A stretch of 64,000 nucleotides of DNA from Auricularia sp. M13. Lineage: Eukaryota; Basidiomycota; Agaricomycetes; Auriculariales; Auriculariaceae. This document shows positions 34,640-45,730 of the stretch, in pieces. The notes below the pieces were generated by a model, which saw only the letters and a program-made list of their open reading frames with translations, was not told the origin of the DNA and ran no database searches. Each line of letters begins with the position of its first letter. Position 1 is the stretch's first letter. Location of the stretch: NCBI GenBank assembly GCA_037042915.1, contig CM073195.1, positions 310,001 through 374,000 on the forward strand, written 5' to 3'. The translations under genes were made by a program, and so were the position numbers.

Positions 34640-35596
34640 CTATACACGTGTACTTGCCGAGCTTTCACCGTGGCAAGACATTGGAATGGCAGTGGCGGTG
34701 AGGAAGGCTCGCCTGGTTCTCTTGACACTGGCTTCAATGGCCACATTGTCGAGCCAAACACCACGGAGCCGCACAACTACGGGTGTGAATGGAACGAAGT
34801 TGAAGGCCTCGTCCCCCAACACATCTTGCCAAACGTTTTTGCTCGCATCGAAGACCTGAAAATGTACCCGTTTGTGCCCGTATTTCTGTTTGATTGCTGG
34901 GCAATCCCACAGACAGACGTCCGGGAAGTTGTCAATGCGCAAGTTTGACTCCAGCGGGTCTCGATTCGACTGCACAACATTAGCAACGGTCTGTAGTGTC
35001 ATGCCAATGTGCCCCATACCGAATAATAAAGTTCGACACTGATCCCCAGATCGACATCATAATCATCTCTATCCGTCCAGAGCTTCTGAAATGAAGTGGT
35101 TGAGCCCGACGACGAAGTGAAGATTGACTGAACCTACAAGAGCTTCATCGGCACTATCCCGAATGAACCTTTCGCGCCTGTGGTCGTAATATCAGCAACG
35201 ACCAGGCAAATGACTTGTGTCGACTAAACACACAATCCATGATACATCTTGGCCAGTATAAGATCTTCTGGGGCAAGAGCCGGGGTGATATAGAGCAGAG
35301 GGGCCTTGCATAGCACACACTTGGTCACTGTAAGGATCGGCGAGCCGAACAGCGTGGATGCGCCCACCTTCGCGTACCACCGACCAACCTGGCTGAAATC
35401 GTCCAGCAAAGGGAGCTTCTGGAACCCGATTGCATGTCGAGTCTCCTTCCCACACGGGGTACAGAAGGTAAATCGGTGGCCTGGACGTGGAGGCATCAGG
35501 CCCAAAAGCATTTGTGCGTAATGATCGTCGGTCTAGACAAGATAAAATCAGTGTTCAGAAAGCAGACCATCTGCTGTGACTTGCCTTGATCGACAT
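34640..35596 (-). CDS. Multi-exon gene with GRF-like zinc motif (paralogue 2, GC-AG first intron)
   Basis: Exon 1 (35,596-35,585) encodes MSIK. The first intron (35,584-35,533, 52 bp) begins GCAAGT and ends CTAG, a GC-AG intron at the site where the paralogue at 12.4-13.7 kb has GT. Exon 2 (35,532-35,368) is 165 nt, exactly as in the paralogue, and contains FCTPCGKETRHAIGFQKL and QVGRWYAK. Intron 2 is 48 bp, and exon 3 starts CVLCKAPLLYITPALAPED. A further exon has DDYDVDLGISVELYY near 35,075-35,030, and the last exon is 34,969-34,640 with NFPDVCLWDCPAIKQKYG and FNFVPFTPVVVRLRG. The C-terminal tail is much shorter than in the paralogue. No disabling change was seen in the exons traced, though the exon 3-4 junction is unresolved. 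Function unknown. Confidence 0.65.
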
Positions 35597-35599
35597 GTG

Positions 35600-36650
35600 C
35601 GCGCAGAATCAAATTGTCGTGACGGAAGAGAACAAAGGTTCAAGAGAGAAGAAGAGAAAAGGGCCTTCGCGTACAACTTATACGGTGGCGGAGCCTGAAT
35701 TGCTTCGATCCCCAATTGTGCATACATTCCCGCCCGGCGCCGGCGCCAATGCTAGACCGCTTACAAACGCACGAGGCTGGCAAGCACGTCGCGTACGGAC
35801 TGCCCCGCTGCCGTTTCTGCGTTCTGGTAAGGATGGGCAACCAATCAAGGGCAGTGGTGCCCAAACCGTCGTCCTAACTATTTCGTGGTCGTTGCGCCTG
35901 CAAGTCGACGTAGGTTTCAGATGGGCGAGCAACGGCTGACGCAAACCCGACGCGTGCGCCCGCTACCTCGATCATGCTAATGCATGTTGCTGTCCTTGGG
36001 CACGGGGCTAATCTCTACTCGAAGCGTGCACATTCAATCGTTGACGAACAACTGGCAAACTGCGGACGCTTCGGACCAGTTCGACTTGCCGCTGAACGTT
36101 GCAGAGCTGGAGCATAGCCGACGACCTCGTCGACGCGCGAAGGGGAAGCGGGCGCGGTCGGTCAACTTCAAGACATTCAAAGTCACTGACCAGAGCATAC
36201 GAGTCGCGCTACGCCATGAATTACTCAGCGCAGGAGCGCGAGATGCTCACCGTTGTTTATAGCACTATTAGCGGAAATGGCCCAAGTGGTTCGTCCGTAC
36301 CCGTGCGCTTAGACCAGGGGTCGCTTACTTCCGTAGCAGGGAGGATCTTGTGCCCCGTCCGCTAATGACATTGCGCACTTGAATATGGCGATTACTGAGC
36401 GACATGGCAGACACCAGCTTGCGGCATTCGTGTTCTTTGTCACTGAACGTCCGCGCCGCTCTTCGCGAAAGTTTTGGAGATTGTCGAGGGCCGACCGTTG
36501 GGTTATCCCTGCTTTTCAATACGCGACGACCGTCTCCACCACCGCATGCGAGGTAAATACCTCGTTTTGCCACCATGCCAGTCGAAATCGAGGCGCTGAC
36601 GTGCACTCTCCAAGTAGATTGCACTGTGCTGCGTCATGCGTTAGCTGCGG
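35600..36650. other. No supported gene
   Basis: Several short frames occur (for example 35,984-36,262 plus, with DQFDLPLNVAELEHSRRPRR), without a consistent exon chain or recognised domain. Confidence 0.45.
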
Positions 36651-36849
36651 CCTCTCGTTTCCCGGACAGCGGCAAGATTTCGCAAAGCTGATGACCACGG
36701 CCATTCGCATGCCTCAAGAAATGGCCGACGCAGTCGCTTTACCCGCCCCCATGTCCGCCAGTGTTCGAATGCCGAGCATTCCATTTCACCCATTCGCTAC
36801 TGCGCCCAAAGCATTGGTGGATCGCGCACAAACTGGGCAGGCCGTCTGC

Positions 36850-37090
36850 ACGGAAGGGCGCCCTGTCTTTGCAGACAACGGCGTGAAGACCACTCCCTAT
36901 ATCTTCCACCGCCAGAACATTCATCATAGTCTTGCGTCGCCCTACCGTCCGCAGACGAACGCCCGGCTTGTGAAGCTCAGCGACGCGCTCATCCTCGTCC
37001 TCGCACGCTTCCTCTCCTCGACCAGCCAGGATGAGGGAGACCAGTACCTGTTCGACGGGCTCTTTGCGCCCACTACGCCCATCATTCAAA
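36850..37090 (+). mobile_element. Fossil of a Ty3/Gypsy-type LTR retrotransposon (integrase core piece)
   Basis: A short stretch keeps the signature of a retrotransposon integrase core (FADNGVKTTPYIF, then IHHSLASPYRPQTNARL). Only this part of pol is visible. No LTRs, gag or reverse transcriptase were recognised around it. It is an old, broken remnant. Confidence 0.7.
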
Positions 37091-37850
37091 CTCGCTAGGG
37101 ACCTTACCGGTCTTCACGCTATACGGGTGTGCTTTGTCGACACGGTGTATGGTACTATCGCGCGTCCACCTACGCCGAGGTTGAGGACTTGGACCGACTC
37201 CGAGCATGTCAACGACCTTCAGTGCTTCCGAATGAGCCAACGCCGGCGTGCTCGTTGACTCGAACCCAAGGACTCGCGCCGTGACGACTGCTACAGCTAA
37301 TAGACTAGTACAACGAGCGCGGCTTTGCCTGCCATCGGTGATTCCCCCGCCCGTCCAATGTTGCGCCCGCACTGAGACACCCCCTTCATCGTTCACAACG
37401 CCAACGACAAGCACGCGTATCAGCCTGCTGAACGCACTGTCTACATACAGATGAGCGACTCTCGCTTCCACCCTTCCGACACGACGAACACGCCATAACA
37501 TGCATCGACAGACCTCCAATATCGATCCGTGGAAGTCGCAGCACTCACGACGTGCATTCCGAATGAAGCTCCGGTTCCGTAGTATCGGTACGTATTTCAA
37601 TTTTTTTTTCTCCTTCCCTGCGCCGGCCTCTGTAGTACCAGCGTCTTTTCCCCGCTGTGTCGATATAACACTCGGCCGAGTTCACCTCATGTGCAGTATA
37701 GTTGAACTAACAGCGTTGGAACTGTAACCATGCTGTAAGAAGGGACAATTTTTGGCACTAAATTAGCAAATGTAATGAAGAGTACGTATATGGAGTACAT
37801 GAAACACGGACATAACACCTAAGGCGTTCGAGGAGAGTTAATCAAAACGT

Positions 37851-38806
37851 TCATTCACCATTACTCGCGATAGCGAGGCCGGGAAAGCAAGTATACGAGC
37901 TACCCCAGTTGTCCCTGAACTCTACCGCAACCACGTGCACTGGGAGACGGTGCTCCGTGATTGCGGAAGGTGCCTCGACAATAGCACCGTGCCTGTCAAG
38001 TTGCATATTCCTAGGACTACCCATGGGGATCCAGTGCGGCTCAGCAGGGCGGATAAATAGGCTTTGCGAGCGCCTGATTTTGATTTTGTTCGCCTTTTGG
38101 AGCTGCAGCGGGAAAGGAGTGTCAGGCCAGCGGAACATAGCCTGTTTAGAGCGTTCGGCGTCTGGAGGCATGACCAGTCCCCAGAGGTTGGCGTTGCGCG
38201 GCAAACAGGTCCTGTTCTGAGGGTGCGCCTTCATGTGGATGGCGCGGACGAGGACGGGAGACGCCAAAGCGACGGCCAGAGTACCCTGTACGCCACTGAA
38301 GAACCAGAGTGCACGGTCATCAGAATAGAGGCTCAGTGCCACCTCAGGCACAGACGGTGGGCCGCGGCTTCGTCGAACGAGAATGTCAACAGCCTCGTTC
38401 GCCATGCGAGTGGAGTAGAGGTCGTTGACAGGAGACGGCAGGGAGTACGACGAGAGTTTATCGATGATGCGTCCACCATTCAGAAACGCCGCATGGTCAT
38501 GGGAAATAGGCCGATCACCGGATACGAAGCCGCTGCCGCGAAGCGTGGGTTCGTGCCTGGGTTCAGCCGCGATATCATTGCTGCGACCAACCGCTGCGAG
38601 CGCCCAGGATGCAAAGCCAGGCAGATGTTGGCCCAGGAGCATGCCAATGCACAATACAGCCAGGGCGGCGAAGTAGTGCTAAGCATATGTGAGGATACGA
38701 AACCCAAATGATTAGACGTTGTTCTCACCTTTGATGTGAGGGTTCCGCTTGTGCCGCGTGTTTGCTTGAATCGTTCGCTCCGTAGGCTGGGCTGCAGGGC
38801 GGGCAT
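37851..38806 (-). CDS. SUN-domain protein (paralogue 2), 301 aa
   Basis: Exon 1 (38,806-38,729) encodes 26 basic and polar residues (MPALQPSLRSERFKQTRGTS). A 50-bp intron (38,728-38,679, GTGAGA...TTAG) follows, then exon 2 reads to the stop at 37,851. A hydrophobic segment (YFAALAVLCIGMLLGQHL) follows the intron, and the rest is a SUN domain: NGGRIIDKLSSYSLPSPVND, PPSVPEVALSLYSDDRALWF, FSGVQGTLAVALASPVLVRA, ANLWGLV, EHRLPVHVVAVEFRDNWGSS. Pairwise similarity to the 18.9-19.9 kb gene is obvious along the whole length, and the intron precedes the membrane segment in both. The region outside is different, so they are diverged paralogues and not a recent duplication. Likely nuclear envelope or ER membrane; partner unknown. 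Confidence 0.8.
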
Positions 38807-38980
38807 AGTGGCGGCCGGATAGACGGGAAAAGTGTGTGTGTGTCCGAGTGCGGGACACGCACGCGTTCTTATACATGTCCAAGACAATGAAACTCAAGTT
38901 CATCGTGGCAACATCCCGCCACATTCTTACGACCGGCAGGACGCCACACGGTGATTTTTGCTGCGCCACATTCGAGAAGA

Positions 38981-40844
38981 ATGCTAGAATTCGATTCCGG
39001 CCGGCAGGAAACGGTATCCTCAGACGCATCCGGTGGTGTTAAGCTCATTATGCTTACAGACGATCCCGACGCTACCCCTCGCGCATCACGCGCACAGCAG
39101 CGCCGCGGTCGTGCAGCATTCTCAACATCGTCAGAGACGGATACAGACGATGATCGTGATACAGACGATGATCGTACGGATACAGACGACGATCGTGCCT
39201 TGACGAGGTCGTTGAGCCGTCAGCGCTCTCTCACCAACGCACGACAGTTATCTGAGGGCCCTCCATGCACCGACTTAGCACAGGCAGGCTTCATACTCGA
39301 CGAAGTCCTCCCTGAGCATCTGCGCTCTACCTCGGATGGCTTGCCAGAAGATATTACCGACATCGCGGACCAGCTATGTCACGCCTGGAACGCTCACTGG
39401 AGACTTCGACAGGATAAAACCTGCCATGATGCGGACTCTAGGATGCTACTCTGGAAAAGCAAGTCAACCCAGTTGATTGTACGTCGCGCATCACTGAGGG
39501 ATGAACGTTCGAGCTTGATTTCTACTCAGGACTCGGCATGTCTCTTGAAAGAACAGTGGCCGGCGCACAGCCTTAACCGCGTATTCGCCCTTGTGCGTCT
39601 GCTCATGGACCTTGACAAACAATGGCAGCTACCCGCCGATGTTCAGTCTGTCGTCTCGTGGTCGAAATGGCCTAAGCGTATGTCTCGCAACTCTTCTTTC
39701 TGATAAACCTTACTCACACTGTTCTAAGCCAAGACTCAATACAAGGCAGCAAACATTATACGACTCGAAGAATTGTATTCTCCTGTCAATCGGTCCTGCA
39801 CTGAATGTGCTACAGGCGCTCTAAAGACCTGTGCTGTCCCCCAGGATCCAGACGACACAAAGTGCTATCCCTGCTTCTTTCAGTCAAAGCAATGCTCCTT
39901 CGAGCGAACCGCAGGTAAAAAGGCTTCCAGGGGTGGCGGGGAGACGTGGCGTTCCGTCATCGAGGTACTCGCCAGCAAAACCCTCGCGACACGGCCAAGA
40001 GGGCGCTCTGCAGCTGGGAGGAAAACTAAGGGCCGCAAATTGACTGTAAGTCGGCCTCACATCCAATATCAGCCTTGGCTTAAAATCATGGTAAACGATT
40101 CTCCAGAGCGATCTGGACGACGACGAATCATTCCAAACGCTCTTCCGATCGACGTCGCCTGTGGGGTCGGATAGCGTCGGCCCGCCTCAACCAGATAAAT
40201 CTGCCCAAGTATGTGGCCGTCTTTTTGGGAGTCCAGAACTAATCCCATATACTTTGTAAAATGTGTAGGCTCCGGATACAACGGAGGAAGAAGAGCCGTA
40301 CCCAACCCTTTCGGATCTCGACGATGAACCGCTGGTCTATCGAGTTGCCGAGGGCGATAACTCAGCTTTCACTCTCGGTGCCTCTGCATCCTGCATCCGG
40401 AGAGCGCAAACTATCCGGAGAGACGGGTAGCTAGTTCATTGACACTCTCACAGGCGTTGACATAGCACAAATAGGAGCCCGAACAGACGACAGCGAGGTA
40501 GATGAAGCCCGGTTGACAGCCTTATTGGCACAATTGGTAAGCGTGGGTTTGGGGCTTGCCACCGTACATTCTCATTTGTGTTTCATAAGGACAATATTGC
40601 TGCACAGTCTGAAATAGTTGCTGTCGATGCCAAAAGGTTCAAGGAGAAAGTCGTCGAGAAATTCGATGAGCTCGACACAGCGGCCTTCGAATTGGGCCGA
40701 TCCGCATCTTCTGCAACTGTTCTGCAACTGCCGCCGTCCGAAGGAACACCTCCGAAACATCACCGACAGAGAGTCCGTCGAGCTCACACGAGTCCAGATG
40801 AGCCGACGGATAAAACTCGTGATAGCCCGTGCAACCTGTTCTGA
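38981..40844 (+). CDS. Intact six-exon gene with Zn2Cys6-like cysteine cluster, 520 aa
   Basis: Exons 38,981-39,677, 39,729-40,045, 40,107-40,208, 40,269-40,377, 40,454-40,536 and 40,590-40,844 join with every phase correct. Introns are 51, 61, 60, 76 and 53 bp, all GT-AG. The N-terminus has an 18-bp DNA repeat encoding TDTDDDR copies. The middle is helical and charged (TDIADQLCHAWNAHWRLRQD). Exon 2 has a cluster with spacing C-x2-C-x7-C-x10-C-x2-C-x6-C (CTECATGALKTC ... CYPCFFQSKQC) followed by a basic stretch (GRKTKGRK), close to the fungal Zn2Cys6 binuclear cluster though the second spacer is one longer than usual. Acidic linkers follow, and the last exon is helical (KRFKEKVVEKFDELDTAAFE). 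Possibly a DNA-binding protein; an alternative start is ATG 39,050. Not recognised as a named gene. Confidence 0.75.
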
Positions 40845-41272
40845 GCTACCGCGTCTGCTCGAGGCCGCCCGTCTGAGGTTTCTCAAAGTGTTCATACAAG
40901 CTCTGGCATTTGATAAAAGATCTCTCGTAACCTATTTTCACGCTGTTCTTTCCGAGATATAAACAACTCTTCATTTGTAATAGTAGAGCGTGAATGTACA
41001 GATCTATATCCCAAGTGTAGGATACACGCAGTGCACTCGCCTCATGCGTGCTCCTGCTCGGCGGAAATGGCACGGAACGTAAGGCAGCCACACCGGGCCA
41101 CGGATGAGCAACTCATTCGCGTTGCGGAACAAAGATAGCGACGTCAATTTAAGGATGCATGAGCGTAGGTGTGGGCAGAATGAGGCAAGGCGCAGCATAC
41201 TTAATGAGATGTCCAGTCAGGAGCGGCATGTGCCCATCGGAGTGAGTAGGAATATCTGAGAAGTCGCCGTCA

Positions 41273-41470
41273 TCAGAAAATAACCCGCTTGTGACGTGTG
41301 TGCGGCCACGACCAGATCAATCCATGGTGCATGTCCGCTTTCACGAATGTATCAGAGTCGAAAGCTGCTGGGTCGTCGTTGCGACTGTCGCGGATCTTAG
41401 CAGCGAACCGGGGACGCAGCAACATGCGACGGAGGGAGGCAACTAGAGAAACATAGGGCGGGTGACGGGG
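41273..41470 (-). mobile_element. Possible Tnp2-like (CACTA) transposase fragment
   Basis: A minus-strand frame encodes HPPYVSLVASLRRMLLRPRF and then DSDTFVKADMHHGLIWSWP, which resembles the region before the catalytic domain in some mushroom Tnp2 transposases (leucine-rich LRRMLLRP followed by an MHHG motif). Only about 65 residues remain, and neighbouring frames give nothing. The match is from memory of the family. Confidence 0.35.
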
Positions 41471-41812
41471 AGTCGGCGAAGGAGCAGCCGGCTGAAGGCG
41501 AGCGCAGCGACGATAGAGGGCTGTGCGACGGTGTGGGAATTCAAAACGGTCTATACAACGCTTACGACGAGCGCCGAGCACGACAGCGACAATGAAATGA
41601 CCTGCCGTCTGCGCAAGCGCCTGCAAATGGCACTTGGAGCGCACCGGTGGCGGGTGGCCGGTGACCGACGGCTACGATGACGGCCCAGAGTCCTCGCCGA
41701 TATCACAGCGCCAGTGCAAAACGTCCGTGGCCTCCGCAGATGCGCATTCCGCTGATGCAGCAACGCACAGACCGTCTTTGTGCTGCGCAGCGGCTCCTCC
41801 AGTGGTCACAAT

Positions 41813-42955
41813 GCCGGCGGTCTCCGACCTTATGCAGAAACAGGTTATGAGCGTCCGACCGGTTAATTATGTAGCTGCTAAAGCTCACCCGTCGATAGAG
41901 CACTTCAGGACGGTCGAGATGCGCGCCTTCCCGAGTGAATAAAAGTAGAAGGTGCAAAGTAGATACTGCGTTTCCGTGAGCCACGAATATAGGGCAAAAC
42001 GGCTTCAAATTTGACAAAAAATGTACGCACGGGTAGGGACAGGTCCAGAGAATGACATGGTGCCCTTTTCGTCGCAAAAACTCGAGGTGATGAGGCGCGG
42101 TACCGGCGGTCTCCGACCTTGTGCAGAAACAGGTTATGAGCGTCCGACCGGTTAATTATGTAGCTGCTAAAGCTCACCCGTCGATAGAGCACTTCAAGAC
42201 GGTCGAAATGCGCGCCTTCCCGAGTGAAAATTAGAGCGTGTAAAGTAGGACCTTGCTTGTGACGGTGTTTCATATTTTGAGGAATCTGGACCTCACTGGC
42301 TGCGGCTGCGCTCCCTATTCCGTGTCGTATTTCCACGGCGGATTTCAGAATATGTCGGCCGAGTAAAGTCGCGGTATGTACGCTGCATAGCAGGTCGCAA
42401 CTCGCGCTAGCGACTTGGGTCGGCGAGAACGCGTCGAGGAGTAGAATTGAGCTCGCTCAATGCATGCACTTGACGGAGATAGCTACTGGCAGTAGCTGGG
42501 GATGAAGGCAGGGAATCTTCGGCTTGGGGAGCGAGGGCAAATTGTGCATGTGGGCTGGAATAGCGTGCGCGTCGGGCGAGCGGCGAGCGGCCTTGCTCGG
42601 GTGAGCCTCGACGACAACAGGATATGGGAAGTAGGGCGACGGTTGTGCGTGGAAAGCAGCTCACGTGATGAGCTGGGCCGCGAGACAGGCGGGGCATTGC
42701 GCGCGCGGCGGCAGCGAGAAGGTCATGAGGGTGCAAGTGCAAGAGTTCCGGGAAAGTCTATTTTCGGCGCTCCGCTTCTTCGCTCTGTACCATCACGCGC
42801 CGTCTGCGCCGCCGAGGGCAACAGGCTGCCCCAGTACGCCATCACTCTGTCGCGCTCCGCGCTGGAGAAACTGAGGCGACCAAGAGCATCGTCCAGTACA
42901 CCGTCGACGTGTCGCGCCGACTCGGGCATCCACGAAATTATGCTCGCGGTCCTCG
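41813..42955 (-). repeat. Inverted duplication, copy 2 (partner at 6.07-7.50 kb)
   Basis: Reverse complement of 6072-7503 with near identity, including one complete array A unit and one partial. The unit carrying the distinctive CGTCCTGAAG variant (7383 unit) is present, whereas the 7094 unit junction is missing, so the two copies differ by one whole unit. The outer edge at about 42,955 is followed by unrelated sequence (TTTCTCGAAAAATTTCGCC). Confidence 0.85.
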
Positions 42956-43439
42956 AGTTTCTCGAAAAATTTCGCCATACGAAGATTTGCTGCTTAACAA
43001 CAAGTCCTGCGAAGAGTGCCTGTGAAAGCCGTCTCATGATTATCTATAATCATGCCGTCCGGTGGCCCATCAAAGTCAGCTAGGGCGTTATATGTTCGCC
43101 GTTGTCAATATATGATATTAATGTACGTTCGGCCACAGCAGCTCAAGGACTCTCATTGCAACGGCAAGGTAACATTTCGGCGTTGTCACAGGTGATTGTT
43201 TTTTGTCAGCAAGTTCCACCATTTACGCCCTCCTCAGCATCTTGTGCTCGGCCTACTCAACAACATTGCATAGCAAGCACGCCAGCCGGCTGTCCGTGCA
43301 ATGGCGCCCCTCAACACTCTCACATCTACCAGCTTCACACCATCGCGCCGCAATAACCTACATGCCGTGGCTGTCTGGGTTGTATTCGGGCTCTGCACGG
43401 CGATATAACAAATATGAAACGCGACGCCGACGCGCCAGC

Positions 43440-43985
43440 GCTGCTGGACCCGGAGGTCGCGGACCAGGACTCAACTTCGCTTTCTACGACCTGCATAGGC
43501 AGGAGAACCTGCTTGAGCACGCCCACGCCCGCCTGCAGATCAGCACTGTCAAGGGCGAGCTGTCGTTCGTCGAGGCCAGCGTGCTCGGCCAACTGAGCGA
43601 GATTTTGTACGCGGAGCCGCGTGAAGGGCTGCGGCTAGCCGTACTACACCGTCGGCCACGGAAAGTTCCAGGTGGCCGTGCGCAAGTTCGTCGACGAGAC
43701 GCTGTACGAGGACGCACAGCTGCGCGAGGAGGACGGCAAGCGAGTCTCGCAGCACGTGCACGACCGCATGGCCGAGCTCGCGCCTCGGCCTCGGCAAGCA
43801 CCCCAAGGGCCGCACGCTCATGGGGGGCATCGTCAAGCCCCAGGAGTTCGACTACTTCCATGAGTTCATCATCACCCAGGAGATGACCCGCGTCGGCGCC
43901 TGCGGATATGGAGACGGCATGGTCAACGGCATGGTCACCCGCGGGTACCCGTCGTCCCTCGCTCTTCAACTTCGACTCGCTCGGC
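43440..43985 (+). pseudogene. Acyl-CoA dehydrogenase pseudogene fragment
   Basis: Fragments in successive frames match fungal cytochrome-b5-type acyl-CoA dehydrogenase: LNFAFYDLHRQENLLEHAHA, GKFQVAVRKFVDETLYEDAQ, LREEDGKRVSQHVHDRMAEL, GKHPKGRTLMGGIVKPQEFD, YFHEFIITQEMTRVGACGYG, DGMVNGMV. The frame changes near 43,640 and 43,785, and the copy stops at about 43,960, before the FAD-binding core. Downstream (43,960-44,260) a Ser/Glu-rich frame (SYNSSSEDEEEEEDSC) continues that is not part of this enzyme. Confidence 0.75.
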
Positions 43986-44497
43986 AGCGCCCACGAGAAA
44001 CGAGAACAAGAAGAACTGGAGCCCGAGCAGCAGTACCTCGTACAACTCGAGCTCAGAGGACGAGGAGGAGGAGGAGGATTCGTGCGCGCCGGCGCCGGCG
44101 CTCAAGCCTGGCTGGACTCAGTCCTCTTCCCTCGCTCTTGGCCTCGGGCTCGGCGTTGCAGCGCCTCCTGCGTCGCTTCGACGAAAATTTGCTGAATGCG
44201 GGGCCAACATTGTCCCGGGGTGTAAGTCTTATTTGCCAGTGCGAAGCGAGGAATCTTGAATACGCAAAGCCGCGACCAGCACGCGGAACAAAGGCGTAAA
44301 ACAGTAAAACACACTGAGGCTCAATTGATATGATGCCACGCGTGTTGAGCATCACGTCGTGTACTGCAGTTTGCTCATAGCCTGTGGGGATCAAGTGCTC
44401 AGGCCGAGTGTGGTTCGGATACAGTTGGGATCATGCAAATTATGTATGAGATGCATGCGCGATGAACACGTAACGCGATCATGATGCTTGCTATGTA

Positions 44498-44674
44498 CAG
44501 TCGAACCTGTTATAACCCATACCGGTCGGTTCAACCTCCGAGGTATGGGTCATGGCAGGTTATGGGTTCCCAGAGGTGGATTGCCATTGTAGCGTCCAGT
44601 TTGTCAGAGCCAAAACCTATGGGTTACTGCAGGTTATGGGTTATGACAAGTATGGGTTAAGACAGGTTCGACTG
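44498..44674. mobile_element. 177-bp MITE, pogo/Tc1-mariner-like, TA target duplication
   Basis: The ends are CAGTCGAACCTGTTATAACC and, in reverse complement, CAGTCGAACCTGTCTTAACC, giving terminal inverted repeats of about 24 bp with two mismatches. TA flanks both sides (44,496-44,497 and 44,675-44,676). CAGTCGAACC ends and a TA duplication are typical of pogo-type Tc1/mariner elements. The interior has further GGTTATGGGTT and AACCCAT repeats and codes for nothing. No parent transposase is in the window. Confidence 0.85.
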
Positions 44675-45108
44675 TATCCGAGCCCGCAAACCAACATCGG
44701 TCGATTCGGAGATCCCTTGTCGACACATCGGGAGGGAAAGAAACTGGATCGAGCAAAGTGATGAGACACATGAAGTAGTCCATGACAGTAGCATTGTCGG
44801 CGGTGACTCGCCATGGGGCAGGTGGATACAGCAAGAAGCGGAATCTGGTGCAGTGCGGGGTGCAGCGATGGGAACGCGGGAGCTCGCAAGTTCGCAATAG
44901 CGGTCCATTTTCTGAGGTCCACGTTGACTGATCGAGTGAGCCGTCAGTACAATGATAATTATAAGGCAGTTCTCATAGAGTGGTCGAAGAGCAAGTCCTC
45001 GAAGGCCATCCCAGAGTCAGACTTTACGACAGAAACACACACCGTAATCGCGGCAAATGCCAGCTACATAACTCTTGTGGAAACCGCCGCTTTCATCGCC
45101 TTCCCTTC

Positions 45109-45730
45109 ATGACAACTGTCGCCGATGACCCCTTTGCGGGGATTACTCTTGCACAGGCTCTTCGTAGTCCTAGTTTTCGCCGCTTAGCCATTGAGGCGGT
45201 TTGTCACCCGGCCCTCACACCTTACCTCCTACTCGAACCTAAGCAACAGCCCAATCCTCAGCTCACGAAGGCAGAGTCTCGTACGTGATTTCTGCTATAA
45301 AACATGACAATCACGAGCGAATTGGAAATGATAGCTGCGGCCAATCAGTCGTCCACAAGTGACTTGGAGCGGTGAGTTGCAGTGAGTTCCTTACTACCGG
45401 TGGGCATAGTGTTCACGCAAAATAATAGTAAGCTGCCAGTGGTGACTGCCTTCGCAGATATCTGGCTATAACGCTGAAGCGATTCAGTCACCAATGCTAT
45501 CAGATGCTTCACAGAACATGGATAATATCTTCGGCCACTCCCAGGAAGACGCTGAGGTAGTGGTGTCAATCCCATCCAATCCGTCGGTCTACTTATTATG
45601 CATCTTCACAGAACGTAGAAAAGAATCTCGTGGGACAGAATGAAGACAGCAGGACCCTTCCTGCGATAAGTGTGCAAGAGTTCAATGTGGGTCCTCCTCT
45701 CACTGTCCTACAAACCATCATCCCCGATTG
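45109..45730 (+). CDS. Possible small multi-exon gene, unknown function
   Basis: An ATG at 45,109 opens MTTVADDPFAGITLAQALRS with a protein-like continuation (FRRLAIEAVCHPALTPYLLL). A 54-bp intron (45,281-45,334, GTACGT...TAG) is plausible. Later exons read ISGYNAEAIQSPMLSDASQN (from about 45,457) and, after an intron with GTAGTG...CACAG ends, NVEKNLVGQNEDSRTLPAIS to TGA near 45,730. The last two exons join in phase, but I could not connect the first and later exons without a phase mismatch, so an exon is missing from my model or the gene is damaged. No family recognised. Confidence 0.4.
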
